Assembly: GCF_040253635.1 (NCBI RefSeq)
Contig: NZ_JBEJGX010000003.1
Span: 6,721,501 to 6,785,500 of the forward strand
Length of the DNA: 64,000 nt
Source of the DNA: Streptomyces sp. Edi2
Lineage (GTDB): Bacteria > Actinomycetota > Actinomycetes > Streptomycetales > Streptomycetaceae
Direction: 5' to 3'
A program made the translations under genes and the position numbers. Numbering within the stretch: position 1 is the stretch's first letter; the number at the start of each line of letters is the position of its first letter. Shown in pieces: positions 40,199 through 47,239 of this stretch. The notes under the pieces were generated by a model. That model searched no databases, was not told the origin of the DNA, and saw nothing but the letters and a program-made list of their open reading frames with translations.

Positions 40199-41722
40199 GT
40201 GCAGAGCAGTGACTCAGATGGAGTCGTTCAGGCCAGCGGGACTCCGCTGGGCTCGCTTTTTAGCCAGGTGGGCGGGCTTCGATTCAAGCGCGAAAAGGTC
40301 CCTGCGCGCACGTCAGGAGCGATTCGCATCGTGGTGCCCCGCGACATCGGACACGACGGTTCACTTGCCGCCCCCGATCCGACGAGCAGTTGGGTGGTGC
40401 CTCCGGATAGCCTGCCGCGGCTCGAGGCCGGCGACATGATCGCGACTGAAGTTCTCGCCGCGGACGGCAGCATCAGGGCCGCAGTGGTTACAGAGGCAGA
40501 CCTACCAGCTGTTGCGAGTGACAGCGTGCTGGTGCTGCGTTCCCACGAGCCACTCGATCCCGGGTACGTGCGGTGGGTTCTTGCCTTCTTGCGCTCGTCG
40601 GACCTCCGGGCGATCGCTATCGGAACAGTCGGAATCGTCCGTGTGAAGCGGAGCGATCTGGTCAACCTCGAAATTCCGCCCCTGAATGACGCTCTAGCTG
40701 CGGCCTTGGACGATCTGGCCATCGTCCGAGAGCGGATGAGCGATTGGCAACGTGCCGCTACTCAGCTACTCCAGTCGGCGTTCCGTGACCGCAACGTCGT
40801 TCAGGCGCGTGAGCGGATCATCGCTTCTGGACAGACGCTGCGGCTGCGAGTCGAAGCAGCGACGCAGCTGGATGAGTTCGGCTACATCATCCGTACACGT
40901 TTCCCATTTCCGATCGCCGCGCGTTGGCGAGAAGTGGAAGTGCGGATGAGCGCCGGCGAACCGAAGGAAGCCTATGAGGCGGTGCTCGCCACGGCCGAGA
41001 TCCTGTGTGGCTACAGTGCCCTGATAGTCGCGGCGCTCGCCCGTGAGGCGGGCATCGAACTCAGCTCCGTTCGCGCTATCCGGGAGAAACTGGCAGGGGG
41101 GCGCACAGGTCCCGGGTTCGGGGAATGGGTTGCGGTTCTTGAGGAGATCGTCAGCGGACGTAAGCGGAGAACGCTACCTGCGGAACACCCCCTACACGAG
41201 TTCGGTTCCCTGCTCTCAGGTTCCGAGACCGTAGCAGCACGCAAGCGGCTCTACGATCAGCGCAATGCCGTGGCGCACCACCGCGGCCCCGATCACGTAG
41301 AACTTCCTGCTGCCCTGAGCAGCGCTCACGCTGATCTATCCAAGCTGTTGGACCGGGCACGCTTTCTCGCCGACCTGCGCCTGGCGTACTTCACGGACGT
41401 GCGATGGGATCAGTTGCTAGGGTCCGCGACTGTGGACTACCGGAGCATGATGGGGGACCACCCGGTAGTCCCGACCAACATCATGTCGAGCAGCCGCAAC
41501 GACCTTGAGCCCGACAGCCTGTATCTGATTGACCGCGAGCACGGACTGCATCTCCTGCGTCCATTTCTGATTGGCCGCCCGTGCCCAAGGTGCCGGAACT
41601 GGTCAACCTTTCATGTTGATCAAGTTCCTCGCAGCGGGGCTGTACTGAAAAGCCTTGACCATAGTCACACTCTGCCCGATGCCGCAGTGGGCGTTTCGTT
41701 GTCGGCGGTTGGCTTGATCTAG
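40199..41722 (+). CDS. HsdS-like target-recognition protein with a HEPN-like motif
   Basis: A 507-residue protein. Residues about 25-185 look like a type I restriction specificity (HsdS) target-recognition domain: GDMIATEVLAADG, DSVLVLRSHEPLDPGYVRWVLAFL, IGTVGIVRVKRSDLVNLEIPPL and a following helix ERMSDWQRAATQLL. The second half is helical and contains R355-N-A-V-A-H360, the Rx4H signature of HEPN RNases. A CPRC zinc-knuckle-like pair lies near residue 462. No HsdM or HsdR gene is adjacent. It is 274 bp downstream of the recombinase. The GTG at 40199 has no strong RBS. A self-contained DNA-sensing effector is an inference. Confidence 0.7.
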   Translation: MQSSDSDGVVQASGTPLGSLFSQVGGLRFKREKVPARTSGAIRIVVPRDIGHDGSLAAPDPTSSWVVPPDSLPRLEAGDMIATEVLAADGSIRAAVVTEADLPAVASDSVLVLRSHEPLDPGYVRWVLAFLRSSDLRAIAIGTVGIVRVKRSDLVNLEIPPLNDALAAALDDLAIVRERMSDWQRAATQLLQSAFRDRNVVQARERIIASGQTLRLRVEAATQLDEFGYIIRTRFPFPIAARWREVEVRMSAGEPKEAYEAVLATAEILCGYSALIVAALAREAGIELSSVRAIREKLAGGRTGPGFGEWVAVLEEIVSGRKRRTLPAEHPLHEFGSLLSGSETVAARKRLYDQRNAVAHHRGPDHVELPAALSSAHADLSKLLDRARFLADLRLAYFTDVRWDQLLGSATVDYRSMMGDHPVVPTNIMSSSRNDLEPDSLYLIDREHGLHLLRPFLIGRPCPRCRNWSTFHVDQVPRSGAVLKSLDHSHTLPDAAVGVSLSAVGLI

Positions 41723-41931
41723 CCCGCGCTCCGGCGGGCTTCAAGGTCCCCGACCGCTTCAAACTGAAGAATGCGGTACAGGAGTTCAGTTTCTTCGGGA
41801 GGACTCCGAGTCGATCGGGCCAGAGGAAGGACCGCCCGGGCCACGCGCTGCCCGAACTCGGTGAGCTGCATGGACCGGCTTTTCGACGCGCGCACCACGA
41901 GTTGACCGCCGAGGTCCGCCTCCAAGCGCAC
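41719..41931 (-). pseudogene. Fragment of a LysR-type HTH regulator
   Basis: A 70-residue frame beginning VRLEADLGGQLVVRASKSRS and followed by MQLTEFGQRVARAVLP matches the second half of the LysR N-terminal HTH domain (pattern RLExxLGxxLFxRxxRxxxLTxxG). The first helix and all of the effector domain are missing and there is no RBS. It could be a decayed regulator or a small ORF that resembles one by chance. Confidence 0.4.
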
Positions 41932-42210
41932 AGGACAAAAGCGTTCGTCTCACATCGGTGTCCCATGGCCGGACAAGGGTCACCGGCATTGAGAAGGGGA
42001 CATCCGAATTGCGAACCTACACGACCCGGTTGCGACTGGAGACTGCTCGTTGCGATCGGAGACCAGGTGTCAACGGTGATCGTCAGCCCCTGACCGACAT
42101 CGGCTACGACGCCTCAAAGTACTCGGTTATGCTCGTGTTACGAGCCCTTCGGCGGGAGTAAATACCGGGTTGTCGGGGTTGATGTCAGTGCTCGGCGCTA
42201 GGTTCTGCCC

Positions 42211-42750
42211 GTGGCACGTAGACGCGAGATTTGCGAGTTCGATGACGAGTATTGGTGCGAGATCTGCGAAGACCCCATCGACTATGGCGAGAAGGGCCGG
42301 GTCAAGGGCCACTGCTCTGCATGCAGCGTTGCCGTCCGGCAGGCCCGAAGGCATGGCCTGACCGTCTGGCAGATGAACGCCATCCTTCGCGTACAGGACG
42401 ACGAGTGCGCCCTGTGCGGTCAACACCCAGGGGACTCAGGCACAGAGGGGGTGTCGTTCTGGCATATCGACCACGACCACACCCACTGCCCCAACTCTGG
42501 TTCCTGCGGAAGGTGCGTTCGGGGGCTGCTCTGCAAGGCGTGCAACCTCTACGGGATCTCGTGGTACGAGCGGCTGCCCCCGGCCTGTCGAGACTCCCCC
42601 CGCTTGAACGCTTACCTTGCTGACCCTCCCGCTCGTAGACCAGAGGCGGCAGTCAGCACGTGGGGCGACGTGACGGGAATCCGTGCTCGAGACGGGGCCT
42701 TCGCGAGCTGGCGGTCTTCACGACCGCTCGAAGAGGGTTCGGGTATTTGA
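42211..42750 (+). CDS. Endonuclease VII-like HNH protein
   Basis: A 179-residue protein with an N-terminal Cys cluster (CEFDDEYWCEICEDPI, HCSACSVAVRQARR) and a central recombination-endonuclease VII-type HNH: CALCGQHPGDSG, WHIDHDHTHC and RCVRGLLCKACNLYG (about residues 68-115). This pattern (CxxC, DHDH, VRGLLCxxCN) is typical of phage-derived Endo VII domains, which cut branched DNA. The GTG at 42211 begins MARRREICEF. It lies 100 bp upstream of the membrane protein / TPR-PIN pair and may or may not belong with it. Confidence 0.85.
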   Translation: MARRREICEFDDEYWCEICEDPIDYGEKGRVKGHCSACSVAVRQARRHGLTVWQMNAILRVQDDECALCGQHPGDSGTEGVSFWHIDHDHTHCPNSGSCGRCVRGLLCKACNLYGISWYERLPPACRDSPRLNAYLADPPARRPEAAVSTWGDVTGIRARDGAFASWRSSRPLEEGSGI

Positions 42751-42850
42751 CCAGTACCTTGCCGCACGGTCTCATCAGAGGGCCGATTATGGCACTCTCT
42801 TTCCTTCTGGGCAGAACGGGCGTTGGCGACAGATCGGTGAGCTGGTGGCT

Positions 42851-43270
42851 ATGACGGGGACGGCACGCGTGTGGATATCGGTGACGGCTGCGTTGACCGG
42901 CCTGGCGACCGTCGGGCTGGCCCTGGGCGCTGTTTTCGCGGACCCCGACACGACAGAGCGGACCGTGGGGGTGGTGGGTGCGGTCGTCGGATTGGTGACC
43001 TTGCTGGTGTCTGTGATCGCCCTGTTCCGCAACACGGGTGGCGGGTCTACAGGTGGGCGGCGCGTGCGCGGCGGCCGTGGATCGGTCGTGGCCGGCGGCA
43101 GCATCACCGGCTCCGCGATCGGGAACAACTCAAAGGTGACTGGTCCCCACACCACGCCCAGTAGCACTGCAGCGAGGCGGAACGTGGATGACGTGCGAGC
43201 TGGTCGAGACGGGATCGCGGCCGGCGGTGACATCACGGACAGCGCCCTTGGGGAAGGTAGCGAACGGTGA
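42851..43270 (+). CDS. Small two-TM protein with GGxITxSxxG motifs, partner of the TPR-PIN protein
   Basis: A 139-residue protein. Two hydrophobic helices, about residues 8-29 and 39-59, precede a soluble tail that contains a motif twice: GSVVAGGSITGSAIGNNSKV (78-97) and AGRDGIAAGGDITDSALGEG (117-136). The first is almost the same as residues 35-54 of the next protein. Such glycine-rich turns could form a short beta-solenoid or assembly tag. The ATG at 42851 was chosen because it gives a clean first TM segment; the frame is open to 42683. The stop overlaps the next start by 4 bp (GTGA), so the two are coupled. No family is recognised. Confidence 0.7.
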   Translation: MTGTARVWISVTAALTGLATVGLALGAVFADPDTTERTVGVVGAVVGLVTLLVSVIALFRNTGGGSTGGRRVRGGRGSVVAGGSITGSAIGNNSKVTGPHTTPSSTAARRNVDDVRAGRDGIAAGGDITDSALGEGSER

Positions 43271-46200
43271 AGCCGTTTTCCTGGATTCGCCGTAAGGGGA
43301 AGATCGCCGCCTCAGAGGGTGAAGCAGTTCCCGTCGAAGCTGCGCGGACGGTGTCCGCCGGTCCGGGTGCGGTTGTCGCTGGCGGAGCAATCACAGGTTC
43401 TGCGATCGGTGACAACAACACGGTCACGTACATTGAGAAGCAGTACGTGACCGACGGGGGCGCAACGCTGGGGGCGGGCCGGTCCTGCTTCGATCAGGCG
43501 CTAGCCACGCTGCCACCCGTATTCCAAGAAGAAGCACGTCAATTGCGTGATCGCTGGCCTGACGTGGAGGCGGTCGTCAATCAGCTTCCGACGGGTAGGA
43601 CTGCACGCAAGAAGATATTGGAGCAATGGGCCGAGCACGAGCCACGATGGCTCGCCAGCGCCCCCGTCCAGGCATTTCCTTGGCTAGCCCACCTGGCGTC
43701 GACATACGATGCTCGCACCGCATCCTTCTCTTTCTATGACCGGGCGGTACGCGACGGCGGATACCCTCGTGACCTCCTGGTCGTGCGGGCTGCTCTGCAG
43801 GCAGAGACAATGCCCGAGGGCAGCGCGCGCTCGTACCTGGCCGCCCATCAAGACCTTGACTCGCCACTGGTCTGCGCCTTGCAATTTGCTTTGGACGGCG
43901 ACCGGCCCGCGGCCCTGAACCACCTCAACCGGTGGACAGCTCCTGATGACAGCGCGCATGCTCTGCAGCTTCTCCTGAGAACGGACGCCCTCGTAGGGCA
44001 GGACTTGACCGACCAGGCCCTGCCAGCACTGCGTGAGGCGGATGTCGCACGCTTTCCTCAGCTTGGGCTGGCGCTGGCACAGGCTCTGCTGCAGCGAGCC
44101 ACGCGCCGCGCTACACGCAGTAAGCTCGCCGACGCCCAGGAAGCCCTGGCCGTCGCCCTCCGTGTGCGTAACGCACGTCGGGAATGGTTCGGTGACAGCG
44201 CGGCGGCGGTGGTCCTGGGAATACAGGCCGCAGTGTTCAGCCAGGATCTGTCGACCGCGTGGGCTCTCTCGCAGCTGGCTCCAGAAGGAGACGCTGACGC
44301 GCAAGAAGCGGAGGATCCTCGGGTCCAGGAGGAAAGTGCCCTGATCGCGGCGCTGACGGGCCGCGAACACCGGGCGCGCGCACTTTTGAGCGTGGTGACA
44401 AGCCCGTTCGCGAAAGCGCAGGTGCTGGCTGTGCTCGAAGAACGCCGTGCCGGTAGCGACAGCGAGGACGAGCGAGTAGCTGAAGCCTGGCAACGCGCCT
44501 GGGATGCAGCGGAGCCAGGGCCCGAACAGCTTATGGCGGCCATGGGGCTGGTTGAGTCTGGGCGGAACCTGCCGGAGATCGCTCACCTGAAGAACGATTA
44601 TCCCGAGGCAGTAGGGGATCTCGAGAAGTTCGCCCGCGCCGTCAGCGGTAAAATGGGCGGCGATCTGGTGGTCCTGCGCGCCAACGCGAACCAGAGTCCG
44701 ATCATCGCCCTGAAACTGGCGCAGCGCTATCAGCAACTCGATGATCGCGAAACGGCCGCGGCCACCCTGCAGGAAGCCGCGGCACAATGGCGCGATGCGC
44801 AGCTGATGGCAATGGCAGCCCGTACCTACCAACAAGCCAGGGACTACGAGAAGGCTAAGGAGTGCGCTGAGAGTGCGCTGCGGATCGCTGGCCCGGGTTG
44901 GGCAGCACAGGGCGCGATGTATGAGCTGCTCGTTGAGACGGAATCCGCCGCAGGGAACTGGGAGCGGGCCACGGACGCGGCCATCGTCCTCCTGGGACTG
45001 GATCCGCACAATCTTGACGCACGCTGGGCCCTGGTGAGGTGCTACGTCATACGGGCACGGCCCGACGAAGCATGGCGGACACTCACCGAATTCAGGGAAG
45101 CGGCTCCACCACGGCGCCGAGACGAAGCGCTCCTGTGGGTCCAGCTCGGTGCACGTCGCTCTACTGATCCCCAATTCATCGGGCGTGCGCTGGAGCTGAT
45201 GCAGAACTGGCCACAGGATGAAGAACTCTTGGGGACTTTCCTGGGCGTTCTTCTCTGGCGCACCACTACGACGCAGCCCATGAGTGCAGAGGCGGCCGAG
45301 CTGCTGCATGAAGCGAGCTCGGACTACCGGGAACGCTTCCCGAACAGCGTCTACTTCCGCGCCCTCGATGCCACCGATCCACAAGCGGTACTCGAAGAAA
45401 TCGGCGAGGGCCTACGCCGTGAGCACGAGGGCGAGGGCCGTCGGGAAATCCGAGAGCGGATCAATCAGGGCCAGCTTCCCATCGGGATGCTGGCTCCTAT
45501 GAGTGGCAGGTCGTACGCCGAAGTGTGCGTGCGGCTCACTGTAGAACGTCCTGGCCTGTTTGCCTCCGACCCGACCGCAATCACGGTGGAAGCAGGCGCA
45601 ATCCAGGTCGCGCTCACCCGGCGGGTGGTCGTGGATACGAGTGCGGCGGTGTCTCTCGCCGTGTTGGAGCCGGGCGCCGCCGAACGGCTCATCGGCTCCT
45701 GCCAGAGCATCGTGACAACCGACCAAATCGTCGGCGATGTTTTCCACGCCGTCGACTCATTCGCCCTGCGGTCCGATGCCACGCTGGTCTGGAATGAGGA
45801 CGAATCACGGCCGATTCTTCACGTTGCGCCGGACGGGCAGGTGAGCGCCTTGCGTCGCACCCTTGAGCGTGCCGCCGACATCGTGCGGTCACTGCCCCGA
45901 GTGGCCCGACCAGAGCTGCGCGCACTGCCGGGGCTGCCTGCCGGACGGGGCGCGGAGATATGGCTCACGGCCCTGGATCATGCCAAGGAGCACGGCCTGG
46001 TGTTGTGGTGCGACGACCGAGCTCTGCGGAGGTTCGCCCGGTCGGCGGGTGTACCCGCATTCGGAACGCTCGCCCTGATCGACGCGTGCCAACGCCAGCA
46101 GACCATGGCACCACAGGAGGCGATGGTCCTGAGAGCCGAACTCCTGCGGCATTTCTACATGGACATCCCCTTCGCCAGTGACCTGTACGGTTTCGCGGCG

Positions 46201-46674
46201 CAGGCCGACGGCTGGCACGCACGAGGAGTAGCTGCCGCGATCGCACGACCGACAGCCTGGAGCGATCCGTGGGGCGTGGTGCGGTTGGTCCTCAAAGCAG
46301 TTGCACAGACCATCGATTCTGAACCGGACCATGCTTCGGCTTGGCTGACAGCTGCTTACGCGGGCCTCTGGCGGGCAACGCTGCCCTCCCACAGGTCCGG
46401 CAACCTGCAGAAGCTTTCCGTCCAAGCCCTGACGCAGCCCTGGGTCTCCGACTCATCACTGCCCTTCCTCCTAGGAGGTCTACACAACGGGGCCGCAGAG
46501 GTTCAAAGCAGTGACGGTCCACTGATGGCTGCCCTGGCTCGCTACTACGAGGCGCTGATTCAGCAAATGGGCCATCCCTGGGCAGGAACGGCGCTCATGA
46601 ACCTGTTCAGCCACGCTGCCGAAGCGGACAAGTCTGCAGCTGCACGCATCGTGCTCACCCACCGAGACGGGTAG
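43267..46674 (+). CDS. Large TPR protein with a C-terminal PIN-like nuclease domain
   Basis: An 1135-residue protein. Residues 35-54 carry VVAGGAITGSAIGDNNTV, shared with the membrane protein encoded just upstream. Residues about 110-690 are alpha-helical repeats; the clearest TPR-like units lie at about 470-660 (ALKLAQRYQQLDDRETAAATL, ARTYQQARDYEKAKECAESAL). Residues about 785-945 look like a PIN domain: D790 in RVVVDTSAAVSLAVL, E897 in GAEIWLTALDHAKEHG, and D916-D917 in LVLWCDDRALRRFARSAGVPAFG. PIN domains usually cut RNA. A C-terminal helical region of about 190 residues follows. It starts with GTG inside the preceding stop. A membrane-associated, sensor-controlled RNase is inferred. Confidence 0.75.
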   Translation: MKPFSWIRRKGKIAASEGEAVPVEAARTVSAGPGAVVAGGAITGSAIGDNNTVTYIEKQYVTDGGATLGAGRSCFDQALATLPPVFQEEARQLRDRWPDVEAVVNQLPTGRTARKKILEQWAEHEPRWLASAPVQAFPWLAHLASTYDARTASFSFYDRAVRDGGYPRDLLVVRAALQAETMPEGSARSYLAAHQDLDSPLVCALQFALDGDRPAALNHLNRWTAPDDSAHALQLLLRTDALVGQDLTDQALPALREADVARFPQLGLALAQALLQRATRRATRSKLADAQEALAVALRVRNARREWFGDSAAAVVLGIQAAVFSQDLSTAWALSQLAPEGDADAQEAEDPRVQEESALIAALTGREHRARALLSVVTSPFAKAQVLAVLEERRAGSDSEDERVAEAWQRAWDAAEPGPEQLMAAMGLVESGRNLPEIAHLKNDYPEAVGDLEKFARAVSGKMGGDLVVLRANANQSPIIALKLAQRYQQLDDRETAAATLQEAAAQWRDAQLMAMAARTYQQARDYEKAKECAESALRIAGPGWAAQGAMYELLVETESAAGNWERATDAAIVLLGLDPHNLDARWALVRCYVIRARPDEAWRTLTEFREAAPPRRRDEALLWVQLGARRSTDPQFIGRALELMQNWPQDEELLGTFLGVLLWRTTTTQPMSAEAAELLHEASSDYRERFPNSVYFRALDATDPQAVLEEIGEGLRREHEGEGRREIRERINQGQLPIGMLAPMSGRSYAEVCVRLTVERPGLFASDPTAITVEAGAIQVALTRRVVVDTSAAVSLAVLEPGAAERLIGSCQSIVTTDQIVGDVFHAVDSFALRSDATLVWNEDESRPILHVAPDGQVSALRRTLERAADIVRSLPRVARPELRALPGLPAGRGAEIWLTALDHAKEHGLVLWCDDRALRRFARSAGVPAFGTLALIDACQRQQTMAPQEAMVLRAELLRHFYMDIPFASDLYGFAAQADGWHARGVAAAIARPTAWSDPWGVVRLVLKAVAQTIDSEPDHASAWLTAAYAGLWRATLPSHRSGNLQKLSVQALTQPWVSDSSLPFLLGGLHNGAAEVQSSDGPLMAALARYYEALIQQMGHPWAGTALMNLFSHAAEADKSAAARIVLTHRDG

Positions 46675-46739
46675 CACAGGCTCGAGCAGGAGGGCATCTT
46701 CTGCGTCCTGTGTGTCGATCGTTGGGGACCTCCGGACCT

Positions 46740-46924
46740 TCGCAAAAGGGTGCTCCTCCAGCAGGGCCTGGGGCGCTGACGGGACCGAACCCGACCGACC
46801 GCGCAAGAAGGGGGCGAAAACCCATCTCATCGTCGACCGCCGCGGTCTGCCTCTGTCGATCGGCATCTCCGCCGCGAATCTCCACGACAACCAGGCTCTC
46901 ATTCGGCCCATCCGCGCACTGTGA
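46740..46924 (+). pseudogene. IS5-type transposase remnant
   Basis: The frame reads GADGTEPDRPRKKGAKTHLI followed by VDRRGLPLSIGISAANLHDN, the typical catalytic-domain segment of IS5-group DDE transposases (usual form GxNPTDRGKxGxKxHLxVDRxGxPL). It stops after about 60 residues, with no start and no other transposase part nearby. It lies directly upstream of repeat copy 3 and recQ copy C. Confidence 0.75.
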
Positions 46925-47034
46925 CCGTCGGTCCAATCAGACGCGCCGGTCAGGTAGTCCGCGGGCAGGTGTCCACAGACGTGAGCAGTGAGTCGCATGT
47001 GCCGTTGCCGCTTGCATTTGGAGAAGTCAGTGGT

Positions 47035-47110
47035 TCGGGGCTGCCGAACGGGGAAGGCATTCAAATTCCAGGCCGAGTTGGAGCCCTGACCTGCATAAAC
47101 GCGCCGATCG
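47035..47110 (+). repeat. 76-bp direct repeat, copy 3
   Basis: It matches 33892-33967 at 64 of 76 positions without gaps. Its end lies 130 bp from the ATG of recQ copy C, exactly the distance between copy 1 and recQ copy B. It also starts with TCGGGGCT although no recQ coding sequence adjoins it on the left, so these bases belong to the repeat as well as to the recQ target. Confidence 0.75.
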
Positions 47111-47239
47111 GGGGCGAGGTGGTCGAGCGCTGGGCCCTGGCCATCCTTGATCGATGCGTGGTGGGAGGGGCCGTGCGCAAGCTGCTTGTCACGCTGGGTG
47201 AGTTAGTGGATTGTCAGTGGCATCGGGTTGCATGGGGGC

